Notes under the pieces: model-generated | What the model was told of the DNA's origin: nothing | The model's database searches: none | The model's input: only the letters and a program-made list of their open reading frames with translations | Part shown: in pieces, positions 34,026 through 42,190 of the stretch | Layout: every line of letters starts with the position of its first letter | Position numbering within the stretch: the first letter of the stretch is position 1 | Translations under genes and position numbers: made by a program | NCBI GenBank assembly: GCA_934793215.1 | Contig: CAKVOP010000002.1 | Coordinates: forward strand, 1-64,000 | Length of the DNA: 64,000 bases | Reading direction: 5' to 3' | Source: an uncultured Clostridia bacterium | GTDB taxonomy: Bacteria > Bacillota > Clostridia > Christensenellales > UBA1242

Positions 34026-34217
34026 ATGGCAGTTCCAAAGCATAAGGTTTCAAAGGCAAGAAGAAATACAAGACATTCAGCTAACTCTGTTGCAGTTATG
34101 CCTACACTTGTTGAGTGCCCACAATGCCACGAAATGAAAAAGCCTCACACTGTTTGCAAGAAGTGTGGAACATACAAAGGCGAAACCGTTATCGAGAAAA
34201 AAGAAGAAAATAAATAA
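34026..34217 (+). CDS. rpmF: Ribosomal protein L32
   Basis: A 63-aa large-subunit protein of the zinc-binding (C+) type, with CPQCH and CKKCG knuckles. The N-terminus AVPKHKVSKARR is diagnostic. AAGGAGG is a strong ribosome-binding site. The DUF177 (YceD) gene that commonly precedes rpmF is absent; the gene has its own promoter and terminator. Confidence 0.98.
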   Translation: MAVPKHKVSKARRNTRHSANSVAVMPTLVECPQCHEMKKPHTVCKKCGTYKGETVIEKKEENK

Positions 34218-34221
34218 ATAC

Positions 34222-34251
34222 AAACCACATCTTAATAGGTGTGGTTTTTTG
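34222..34251 (+). terminator. Terminator after rpmF
   Basis: AAACCACATC pairs with GGTGTGGTTT (one G-U) and is followed by T residues. Confidence 0.9.
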
Positions 34252-34334
34252 TTGTCCATTCAAATATAGTGATTGACATAATGTCGGGTATAACTTGAGA
34301 TTAATCACAAATAAAATATTTGTCATAATTGCTG

Positions 34335-34353
34335 TATTATGCGTTGCATAATA
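34335..34353. repeat. Short perfect inverted repeat upstream of plsX
   Basis: TATTATGC and GCATAATA, 8-bp arms with a 3-nt centre. It could be an operator or a small hairpin; no function is evident. I see no gene in 34252-34433. Confidence 0.4.
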
Positions 34354-34433
34354 CTAAATGTATGGTGAAGTATGTAAGACAACATACTAAATATGGATTG
34401 ATTGTAGATATTTGCAAATTTTGTTCTAAACAT

Positions 34434-34477
34434 TTGATTTTCATGAAAAATTTTGTTAATATATACATGTATATATT
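34434..34477 (+). promoter_or_regulatory. plsX promoter overlapped by a 20-bp perfect palindrome
   Basis: TTGATT (34434-34439), 17-nt spacer, TAATAT (34457-34462). The palindrome AATATATACATGTATATATT (34458-34477) covers the -10 and the predicted transcription start, the position expected for a repressor operator. It does not match the Bacillus FapR consensus. Confidence 0.6.
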
Positions 34478-34497
34478 TTGACTTGTATGAGGTGAAC

Positions 34498-35511
34498 ATG
34501 AAAATTGTAGTTGATGCATTTGGTGGAGATAATGCTCCGCTTGAAATAGTTGAGGGTGTTATTTTAGCAATTAAAAAACATAAAGACCTAGAAATTGTTT
34601 TGTGCGGTGATGAAGATAAAATAAAAGAAATTCTTAATGGAAGGACAGAAAGAATAGAAATTGTTGATGCGAAAGAGGTTATTGCAAATACAGAGCATCC
34701 AACAGAAGCGATAAGAAATAAAAAAGATTCTTCGCTTGTTAGGGCTTATGATGTTTTAAAAGAAAGAGAAGACGTTATAGGGCTTGTAAGTGCTGGAAGC
34801 ACAGGAGCAGTACTTGTTGGGGCGATTATGAAAATAGGCAGAATTAAAGGAATTTCTAGACCTGCACTTGCTCCTATTTTACCTACCAAAAAAGATAGTG
34901 ATGTGCTTATTATTGATAGTGGTGCAAATGTCGACTGTAAACCCGTTAATTTGCTTCACTTTGCTTTAATGGGTTCGGCTTATTATTCCATCGTGTTTAA
35001 CAAAGAAAATCCACGTGTCGCACTGCTCAATAATGGTGTGGAAGAGGGAAAGGGAAATGAACTTGCAAAAGAAACATATCCATTATTGCAAAATGCACCA
35101 ATAAACTTTATTGGTAACCGCGAAGGCGGAGACTTTATGAGTGGTGATATCGATGTCATGGTCAGTGATGGCTTTGGTGGTAATGCTCTTTTGAAGGGAA
35201 CAGAAGGTGCGGTTGGTGCTGTGCTTTCAATAATGAAGAAAAGTATAAAGAATAGATTTTGGAGCAAAATTGGCGCTCTGTTTATGAAAAATACTTTCAA
35301 AGATATAAAAAATAGAATTGATATCCTTTCAAGACATGGTGGAAGCCCACTACTTGGATGTAAAAAATTGGTTGTTAAAAATCATGGTTCTTGCAAGAGA
35401 AATAATATATTAGCGTCTCTTGAGCAAACAATGACTTTGCATAAAAACAATTTAATTGGCAGAATTGAAGAAGCACTTAAAGCTCTAGAAGGACAAAATG
35501 CAGGAGAGTAA
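34498..35511 (+). CDS. plsX: Phosphate acyltransferase PlsX
   Basis: A 337-aa enzyme converting acyl-ACP to acyl phosphate for PlsY, the first step of phospholipid synthesis in most bacteria. MKIVVDAFGGDNAPLEIVEG opens the protein, and SAGSTGAVL, SDGFGGNALLKG and the C-terminal GGSPLLG are typical. The start is ATG 34498 with GAGGTG upstream. The acpP gene that often sits between plsX and rnc is missing; rnc overlaps directly. Confidence 0.95.
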   Translation: MKIVVDAFGGDNAPLEIVEGVILAIKKHKDLEIVLCGDEDKIKEILNGRTERIEIVDAKEVIANTEHPTEAIRNKKDSSLVRAYDVLKEREDVIGLVSAGSTGAVLVGAIMKIGRIKGISRPALAPILPTKKDSDVLIIDSGANVDCKPVNLLHFALMGSAYYSIVFNKENPRVALLNNGVEEGKGNELAKETYPLLQNAPINFIGNREGGDFMSGDIDVMVSDGFGGNALLKGTEGAVGAVLSIMKKSIKNRFWSKIGALFMKNTFKDIKNRIDILSRHGGSPLLGCKKLVVKNHGSCKRNNILASLEQTMTLHKNNLIGRIEEALKALEGQNAGE

Positions 35512-36127
35512 AGTGGAACTTGGATATACATTTAAAGACCCGCAACTATTAAAAAGAGCACTCACTCATAGTTCTTATTCTGCCGAAAATTACGAGCGTT
35601 TAGAGTTTTTGGGCGACAGCATTTTAGATTTTTTGGTGGGAGAATATTTTTATAAACATTGTGATGAAAGTGAAGGAAAACTAACCGTTTTGAGAAGTCA
35701 CTTTGTTTCAGAAAATTATCTTGCTAAATTGTTTGATAAACTCAATCTTAAAGGCAGTGTTATCCTTGGAAAAAGTTATCAAGGAGAAGTATCAAAAGCC
35801 ATAAAAGGAGACATCATTGAAGCAATTCTTGCGGGAATCTATCTTGATGGTGGACTTGAAGAGGCAAAAAAGTTTATAGAAAGGCATTTTGAACTTGACT
35901 CTTATCAGTCAATTATAGACGATAATTACAAGTCTAGGTTACAAGAGCTTGTACAGAGTCATTTCAAATGTAAAATTGGTTATGACACAGTCGCATGTGA
36001 AGATGGCTTTGAAGCAACATTTTTTATGGACGAAGATAAAATAGCCCATGCAAAAGGGAAAAGCAAGCAAGAAGCAGAACAAAATTGTGCTAAAATTGCT
36101 ATAAGCAAATTGTTTTTAATTAATTGA
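35498..36127 (+). CDS. rnc: Ribonuclease III
   Basis: A 209-aa double-strand RNA endonuclease for rRNA and mRNA processing. The signature ERLEFLGDSILDFLVGE and the second acidic helix GDIIEAILAGIYLDGG build the catalytic site, followed by a dsRNA-binding domain (about 140-208). Two in-frame starts are possible: ATG 35498, overlapping plsX, or GTG 35513, which has the better AGGAG spacing; the catalytic domain is complete either way. The rnc-smc-ftsY order is widely conserved. Confidence 0.95.
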   Translation: MQESKVELGYTFKDPQLLKRALTHSSYSAENYERLEFLGDSILDFLVGEYFYKHCDESEGKLTVLRSHFVSENYLAKLFDKLNLKGSVILGKSYQGEVSKAIKGDIIEAILAGIYLDGGLEEAKKFIERHFELDSYQSIIDDNYKSRLQELVQSHFKCKIGYDTVACEDGFEATFFMDEDKIAHAKGKSKQEAEQNCAKIAISKLFLIN

Positions 36128-36200
36128 TTTTAGCAGTAAAAAAATTTTATAAACAAAACAACGAAAACGGCAAAAGTATATAAAAAGCAAAGAGGAAAAT

Positions 36201-39200
36201 ATGATTTTTAAACGAATTGAAATGGTGGGATTTAAGTCGTTCGCCGATAGAACAATAATTGAATTTAATGACAACTTTACAGCAATCGTTGGACCCAATG
36301 GTTGTGGTAAAAGTAATGTTTCTGATGCCATTAGATGGGTCCTTGGAGAACAAAGCCCTAAAACTTTGCGTGGTGATACTATGCAAGATGTTATTTTTAA
36401 TGGTACGGAAAAAAGAAAAAGCCTTTCTTACTGTGAAGTAACATTAACATTTGATAACCACACAAGATTTTTTGATTTCGACTATGATGAACTTGCCATA
36501 ACAAGAAAACTTTATAGGTCAGGCGAAAGTGAATATTTAATTAATAGAAATACTTGCCTTTTGAGAGATATTACGAATCTTTTATATAACTCTGGTCTTG
36601 GCAAAAATGGTTATTCCGTTGTTAGCCAAGGTAAGGTTACAGAACTTGTAGATGCTAAACCTGAAAATAGAAGAGCTATGTTTGAAGATGCGGCGGGAAT
36701 TTCAAAATATAAAAATGATAAGAAAGAAGCTGAAAGAAAACTTGAAAGAACAGAGGATAACCTTACAAGAATTAAAGATATTTTAAGCGAAATTGAAAGA
36801 CAAATGGGACCACTTAAAAAGCAGGCAGAAAATGCTAAAAAGTATCTTGAATATAAGGCTAAACTAAAAGACCTTGAAGTTAATGCATATATTTATCAAT
36901 ACGAAAACGCAAATGATGTAAAAGCACAGATCTCACTTAAACTTGATGCAATAAAGAAACAACTTGATATTCGTGAAAGCGACCTTGAAAAAGCCAATAA
37001 CGAATATGATAAGGCAATGTTTGATCTTTCTAACTTTGATAAAATGCTTGCGAGTTTAAACGAAAAGATTTTGGACTTGACTGTTGGGCTCGAGAAGCAA
37101 GAGAGTGAAACAAAACTAGCAAGAGAAAGAGTAAACTTTACTCATAAAGAAAATGATAGATTGCAACTTGACAAAGCAAATAGCATTACAGCATTAAAGC
37201 TTTGTGAGGAAGAGAGAAAGGGACTTGAAGAAAACGATTTAAAACTAAAATCAAATATAGAGGCACTAGAAAAGTCCTTTGATGAATTAAGTCAAACCTA
37301 CCTTGCGGTTGCGGGAGAACTTTCTCTCAGCGAAGATGAAGCAGGGCAAGGTCAACAAAAAATTATCGAAACATTAGGCTCATTAAGTGATGTGAAAAGT
37401 TCTGTATCAAGACTGCTTGCAGAAAGAGATATTTTAAGCCAAAACTTAAAAAATCTTGAAAATGATGTGAGCTCGCTTGAAAACAAATCGCAAGAGACAG
37501 ACGGAATTTGTAAACTTGGTCAAAAAGAGTTGGCAGACAAAGAAAATTCTTTAAAAGCTTTAAAAGCAGAACTTGAAGACAAGGTTAGTAAAAACTACAT
37601 AAAAGAAAATGCTCTTCGTGGGCTTGAAAATGAAAAAGCGAACATTATAACCCAAGTTAAAGTTTTTGAAAATAGAAAAAAACTTTTAACTGACCTTCAA
37701 AATGAATATGAAGGCTATTCTTATGCAATTAAAAAACTTTTAAAAGAAAGCGAGCGAAATTCTGCATTAAAGCAAAACATCGTGGGCGTTGTTGCTTCAC
37801 TTATCAAAGTCCCTCAAAAGTTTGAAACGGCGATTGAGGTTGCCCTCGGCGGAGCGGTTCAAAATGTTGTTACTTTTGATGAAGAGGGTGCAAAACAACT
37901 TATCAAGTTTTTAAAAGATAATCAGTTTGGACGTGCAACATTTCTTCCTATTTCATCTATGAAAAGAAGAGACCTCGATTCAAGACTACTTGACGGGAAA
38001 GCAGGGTGTTTTGGTGTTGCAAGCAAACTTGTAGACTATGATAAAAAAATAGATAATGTTGTAAGTAATCTTCTTGGTTCAACTGTTATTGTAGATACTC
38101 TTTTTACTGCTGTAAATCTTGCCAAATCCAGTGGCTATTCATATAGAATTGTCACACTTGAAGGCGATGTTGTAAACCCACAAGGTTCACTTACTGGTGG
38201 AAGTAAGAAAGCAGAATCTTCAAACCTTATGGGGCGTGAAAGGGAGATAGAAACTCTTGGAATTGAAATTGCAAAACTTGAAGTTAGAAGTCAAGAAATC
38301 GATAATGAAATTCTAAATAATGCTGAAATTTGCAAACTTGCGAAAGCGGAAATAACTGCTTTAACGGAGACTATTAATTCTTTGGAAGTTGAAATCGCAT
38401 CTAAAAAAGAAAAGCTTGAACAACTATCTAACACGCTTTTAGACACGCAAGATTCGTTAAAAGTTTCTACAATGGAAAAAGAAACAGTTTCAAATAAACT
38501 TAAATTAATTGGAGAAGAACTCGCCAGAGCAGAAAAGGTTGAGAGTGCACTTTCTGGAAATAAAACTGATGCAGATGAACTTATTAAAGAAAAGAAAGAA
38601 AAATATGAAAGATTGAGAATTGAAAGAGACAAAATCAATTCAAATCTTTCAGTTGTTAAAGTTGAAATCGCCCAGGCAAAAGCACAACTGGGGGCGAACG
38701 ATGAAAACTTACAGAGAGTAAACAACGAAATAGGCAAATTTAACAACAACATTTATGCTCTTGATGGTCAAATAGCCAAAAATGAAGAGTTTATTTTAAC
38801 ATGTGAGAACATGATTAAAGAGAAACTTGCTTCTGCTCCATCTTCGGCAAAGAAAGATGAACTTAATAGTTTCCTTGAAAAACGCAAAAATGTGGAAGCT
38901 GACAAAGATAAATTATCAAGTCGAATAAAGGAACTTGACACTCAAAAGGCATCAATTAACGGCGAGCTTTCTTCAATAAGGGATAAAAAATTTAGAGAGG
39001 AAATGAATCTTTCTAAAGTGGATACTGAACTTGAAACAATGCAGGAACGCATTTTTGAAGAATATTCACTTTCATACACAACATGCCTTGACCTTCGTAG
39101 ACAAGATTTCAATATCAATGAAGCGATGCCAGAAATTGGTAAACTTAAAAAGGATATCAGTGCACTGGGTTATGTTAATGTTAATGCTATCGAAGATTGC

Positions 39201-39785
39201 AAAGCGCTTCTTGATAGATATGATGACTTAAATGGTCAAGCGGGGGATCTTGATAAAGCAAAAGAGGATCTTTTAAAGATTATCAAAGACCTTTCAGGCA
39301 TCATGATTGAAAAATTTAATAATGAACTTGAAAAGATAAATGAAAGTTTTAAATTGACATTTAGAGAACTTTTTGGAGGCGGGACGGCTAAACTTGCTCT
39401 TTCTGATGAAAATGATCCTCTTGAATCTGGAGTTGAAATTTTCGCTCAACCACCTGGAAAGAAGATTCAAAATATGACTCTTTTGTCGGGTGGAGAAAAG
39501 TCTTTAACCGCAATGGCAGTTATTTTTGCAATATTGAGAATTAAACCTCTTCCATTCTGCCTTTTCGACGAAGTGGAAGCGGCACTCGATGATTCAAATG
39601 TTGAAATCGTTGACAAATATCTTAAAAAGTTGTCTGGCGAGACCCAATTTATTCTTATCACTCACAAAAAGCCAACAATGGAATACGCTGAAGCACTTTA
39701 CGGCGTTACAATGGAAGAAAAAGGCGTTTCTAAAATTGTATCTGTTCTCTTATCAGATGCTATCAAACATGCACAGGAGGCATAG
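36201..39785 (+). CDS. smc: Chromosome segregation ATPase SMC
   Basis: A 1194-aa condensin. The N-terminal ATPase half has Walker A GPNGCGKS at 31-38. Two long coiled coils (about 165-495 and 680-1020) flank the hinge (about 510-670, with GGAVQNVV and PQGSLTGGSKK). The C-terminal half has the ABC signature LLSGGEKSLTA and Walker B LFDEVEAALDD. With ScpA and ScpB (20040-21496) it forms the complex that organises origins and separates chromosomes. AGAGGAAA precedes the ATG. Confidence 0.97.
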   Translation: MIFKRIEMVGFKSFADRTIIEFNDNFTAIVGPNGCGKSNVSDAIRWVLGEQSPKTLRGDTMQDVIFNGTEKRKSLSYCEVTLTFDNHTRFFDFDYDELAITRKLYRSGESEYLINRNTCLLRDITNLLYNSGLGKNGYSVVSQGKVTELVDAKPENRRAMFEDAAGISKYKNDKKEAERKLERTEDNLTRIKDILSEIERQMGPLKKQAENAKKYLEYKAKLKDLEVNAYIYQYENANDVKAQISLKLDAIKKQLDIRESDLEKANNEYDKAMFDLSNFDKMLASLNEKILDLTVGLEKQESETKLARERVNFTHKENDRLQLDKANSITALKLCEEERKGLEENDLKLKSNIEALEKSFDELSQTYLAVAGELSLSEDEAGQGQQKIIETLGSLSDVKSSVSRLLAERDILSQNLKNLENDVSSLENKSQETDGICKLGQKELADKENSLKALKAELEDKVSKNYIKENALRGLENEKANIITQVKVFENRKKLLTDLQNEYEGYSYAIKKLLKESERNSALKQNIVGVVASLIKVPQKFETAIEVALGGAVQNVVTFDEEGAKQLIKFLKDNQFGRATFLPISSMKRRDLDSRLLDGKAGCFGVASKLVDYDKKIDNVVSNLLGSTVIVDTLFTAVNLAKSSGYSYRIVTLEGDVVNPQGSLTGGSKKAESSNLMGREREIETLGIEIAKLEVRSQEIDNEILNNAEICKLAKAEITALTETINSLEVEIASKKEKLEQLSNTLLDTQDSLKVSTMEKETVSNKLKLIGEELARAEKVESALSGNKTDADELIKEKKEKYERLRIERDKINSNLSVVKVEIAQAKAQLGANDENLQRVNNEIGKFNNNIYALDGQIAKNEEFILTCENMIKEKLASAPSSAKKDELNSFLEKRKNVEADKDKLSSRIKELDTQKASINGELSSIRDKKFREEMNLSKVDTELETMQERIFEEYSLSYTTCLDLRRQDFNINEAMPEIGKLKKDISALGYVNVNAIEDCKALLDRYDDLNGQAGDLDKAKEDLLKIIKDLSGIMIEKFNNELEKINESFKLTFRELFGGGTAKLALSDENDPLESGVEIFAQPPGKKIQNMTLLSGGEKSLTAMAVIFAILRIKPLPFCLFDEVEAALDDSNVEIVDKYLKKLSGETQFILITHKKPTMEYAEALYGVTMEEKGVSKIVSVLLSDAIKHAQEA

Positions 39786-39790
39786 CATAA

Positions 39791-40687
39791 ATGGGATTTT
39801 TTAAAAAAATTGGACAAGCGTTAAAGAAAACAAGAGAGGCGATTGCCAGAAAAATTGATGCTATGCTCAGTCATGGCGAACTTAATGATGAGTTTTATGA
39901 TGAACTCACCGATGTGCTTATATCATGCGATATAGGTGTGCGAACTAGTTTTGATCTTGTAGAAGAATTGAGACTTCGTGCAAGGAAAAGCAAATTGCGT
40001 ACTGCCGAGGACGTAAAAAAAGAACTTAAAACGCTCTTGAAAGAAGATTTTTCAGCTAATGAAGAATTGAAAATTGAATATCCTGCAGTTATAACTATAA
40101 TTGGAGTTAACGGCGTAGGAAAAACCACAACTATTGGTAAAATGTCAAAATTCTTTAAGAATGAGGGTAAAAATGTTACTCTTGTGGCGGGTGACACTTT
40201 CCGTGCTGCTGCGTCAAATCAATTAAATGAATGGGCAGAGCGAACTAAAACAAGAATTATTAAACATGCAGAAGGTGCTGATGCCGCGGCTGTAGTGTTT
40301 GACGGAATCGCTAGTGCAAAAGCTAAAAACACAGATGTTCTTCTTGTTGACACGGCAGGTAGATTGCACACAAAAACAAACCTTATGGAAGAACTCAAAA
40401 AGATAGATAAAGTAATTTCAAGGGAATATCCAGAAGCACACAAGTATACGCTTATAGTGCTAGATGCTACAACTGGTCAAAATGCTTTGAGTCAAATTCA
40501 AGCATTTGATGAATTTGTACATATTGATGGCATTGTGCTCACTAAACTCGATGGAACGGCAAAAGGGGGTGTTGTGATAACAATTCAAAAGGATTATCAC
40601 AAACCAATCGCCTTTGTTGGAGTTGGAGAGGGAGTAGATGATCTTGAAGAATTTGATTATAATGAATTTGTTGAAAACTTGTTTTAA
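39791..40687 (+). CDS. ftsY: Signal recognition particle receptor FtsY
   Basis: A 298-aa SRP GTPase that docks ribosome-nascent chains at the membrane. The NG domain contains G1 GVNGVGKTTT, DTAGR and TKLDGTAKGG. The acidic A domain is nearly absent, as in many Firmicutes; a basic amphipathic N-terminus (GFFKKIGQALKKTREAIARK) would bind lipids. It begins 5 nt after smc with AGGAGG overlapping the smc stop. Confidence 0.96.
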   Translation: MGFFKKIGQALKKTREAIARKIDAMLSHGELNDEFYDELTDVLISCDIGVRTSFDLVEELRLRARKSKLRTAEDVKKELKTLLKEDFSANEELKIEYPAVITIIGVNGVGKTTTIGKMSKFFKNEGKNVTLVAGDTFRAAASNQLNEWAERTKTRIIKHAEGADAAAVVFDGIASAKAKNTDVLLVDTAGRLHTKTNLMEELKKIDKVISREYPEAHKYTLIVLDATTGQNALSQIQAFDEFVHIDGIVLTKLDGTAKGGVVITIQKDYHKPIAFVGVGEGVDDLEEFDYNEFVENLF

Positions 40688-40704
40688 GAAAAAGGGAGAA
40701 AATT

Positions 40705-40953
40705 ATGGATTATAAATTTGATACGCAACTTCTTATTGACGGAAAAAATCTTTCAGACGAAGCAATAAGAGAGTATATTACAAAAAATTTTGAAGGCGAT
40801 TGCCTATTGGTTGTTGGTGATGATGAACTTATAAAACTTCACTATCACACAAATGAACCTTGGAAAGTGCTTGAATATTGTGCTACGCTTGGAGATATTT
40901 ACGACCTCGTTGTTGAAAATATGTTTCGTCAAGCCAAAGGGCTTAAAGGTTAA
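40705..40953 (+). CDS. Stand-alone FakA/YloV middle-domain-like protein
   Basis: An 82-aa protein resembling the central domain of FakA (the Dak-phosphatase-like DAK1 region). Matching features are the opening YKFDTQLLIDGKNL, then GDCLLVVGDDELIKLHYHTN, and VLEYCATLGDIYDLVVENM. The kinase (DhaL) and C-terminal FakB-binding domains are not present. In FakA this middle domain contacts FakB, so a regulatory role with the DegV protein at 27525 is a guess. It has its own Shine-Dalgarno (AAAGGGAG) 17 nt after ftsY and is followed by a terminator. Confidence 0.65.
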   Translation: MDYKFDTQLLIDGKNLSDEAIREYITKNFEGDCLLVVGDDELIKLHYHTNEPWKVLEYCATLGDIYDLVVENMFRQAKGLKG

Positions 40954-41064
40954 AAACAAATAATAAACAGTTAGATTTGAATTTTATTCAAACATCTCTT
41001 TTGGTATCTGGCAAAAGTTTTTTAAAAATGGAAGTACATGATATTTTAAGAAGATTTATTACTT

Positions 41065-41095
41065 AAAAAGTCGCATTTTTTAATGCGGTTTTTTA
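41065..41095 (+). terminator. Terminator of the plsX-ftsY cluster
   Basis: CGCATT pairs with AATGCG around TTTT, extended by A-T and G-U pairs, followed by T residues. Confidence 0.7.
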
Positions 41096-41116
41096 TTTTA
41101 ACAAATTTTATGAAGT

Positions 41117-41156
41117 AAATGATATCAAAAAACTACAAATGATATCAAAAAACTAC
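41117..41156. repeat. Tandem 20-bp direct repeat upstream of sigK
   Basis: Two perfect, adjacent copies of AAATGATATCAAAAAACTAC. The rest of the gene-free stretch 40954-41307 holds only a terminator and AT-rich leader sequence. Confidence 0.9.
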
Positions 41157-41307
41157 AGAGGTATTTAAATGAAATATAAAAATTAATTGAAAAATTAAAA
41201 TGTTTTTTTTGTAAACTATAAAAATTAAATATTTTTTTGCTGGTAAGTCAAAATTCGACATAATTCAACATATATCTACTACTAGAAATTAATCAAGGTG
41301 GTGGTGT

Positions 41308-42000
41308 ATGATTTATGAAAGTTTTTCAAAATTTTTGGGCAAAATTTGTTGTTTTACTTCATTTGTGAGTTCCATTCAAGGCTTTCCAAAGCCTTTAAGC
41401 AAGGAAGAAGAGGAAGAGTGGACGGAAAAACTGGCACAGAAAGACCCTAAAGCACGAGAGGTTTTGATAAATCACAATTTGAGACTTGTAGCGCATATCG
41501 TTAAAAAGTATTCCAATTCTCTTGAAGCAGACGACCTTATTTCTGTGGGAACTATTGGGCTTATAAAGGCGGTAGATAGTTATGATAAGGACAAAGGAGT
41601 ACTTTTGTCTACTTATGCTTCAAGGTGTATAGAAAACGAAATTTTAATGCTTATTCGTGCGAATAAGAAACACAAAGATGTTGTTTCTTTAAATCTTGCC
41701 TTATCCCCAAAAGCGGATAGTGATGAAATGGAACTTGGCTACCTTATCCCAGCCGAAGATGGAGATGAAGTTTTTGAGAAAATTGAAGATTCTTGTTTAA
41801 TGAAAGATGTTCTTGCAATTATGCAAGAATGTTTGACGCCTATGGAGCAGGAAATCATCAAATATAGGTTTGGGATTTGCGGTTACGAGCAAAAAACACA
41901 AAAAGAGGTTGCTCAAATTTTTAATATTTCCCGCTCATACATTTCTAGAATAGAAACCAAAGCTACAAAAACGCTTCAAAAGAATATTTGTAAGGAATAA
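41308..42000 (+). CDS. sigK: RNA polymerase sigma factor sigma-K (pro-form)
   Basis: A 230-aa sigma-70 family factor of the late mother cell in sporulation. After a hydrophobic N-terminal stretch of about 25 residues the sequence reads GFPKPLSKEEEEEW, closely like mature sigma-K, then region 2 (INHNLRLVAHIVKKYS, DLISVGTIGLIKA, TYASRCIENEIL) and region 4 (QKEVAQIFNISRSYISRIE). By alignment with the Bacillus pro-sequence, SpoIVFB cleavage would fall near S21/S22. The gene is intact, with no skin-type insertion. A weak sigma-E-like promoter (TCAAAATT-N13-CATATATC, ending 41276) lies upstream. AAGGTGG serves as Shine-Dalgarno. Confidence 0.9.
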   Translation: MIYESFSKFLGKICCFTSFVSSIQGFPKPLSKEEEEEWTEKLAQKDPKAREVLINHNLRLVAHIVKKYSNSLEADDLISVGTIGLIKAVDSYDKDKGVLLSTYASRCIENEILMLIRANKKHKDVVSLNLALSPKADSDEMELGYLIPAEDGDEVFEKIEDSCLMKDVLAIMQECLTPMEQEIIKYRFGICGYEQKTQKEVAQIFNISRSYISRIETKATKTLQKNICKE

Positions 42001-42126
42001 ATATTTAAAAAATCTACAATTTTAATTAAATAAATAAAAAACTTCTTTTTTAAAAAAAATACTAATAAAAAATAAAATTTTTTTAAAAAAATATTGAAAA
42101 TTGTCAAAAAAATATTTAAAATATGT

Positions 42127-42154
42127 TTGCAATTAAAAAAAATAATTATATACT
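42127..42154 (+). promoter_or_regulatory. Probable promoter of the DAC-fold gene
   Basis: TTGCAA (42127-42132), 16-nt spacer, TATACT (42149-42154), in a very AT-rich gap (42001-42190). Confidence 0.45.
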
Positions 42155-42190
42155 AATAAAAAATGGGTAGGTTGCATAAGGAGGGCGAAA

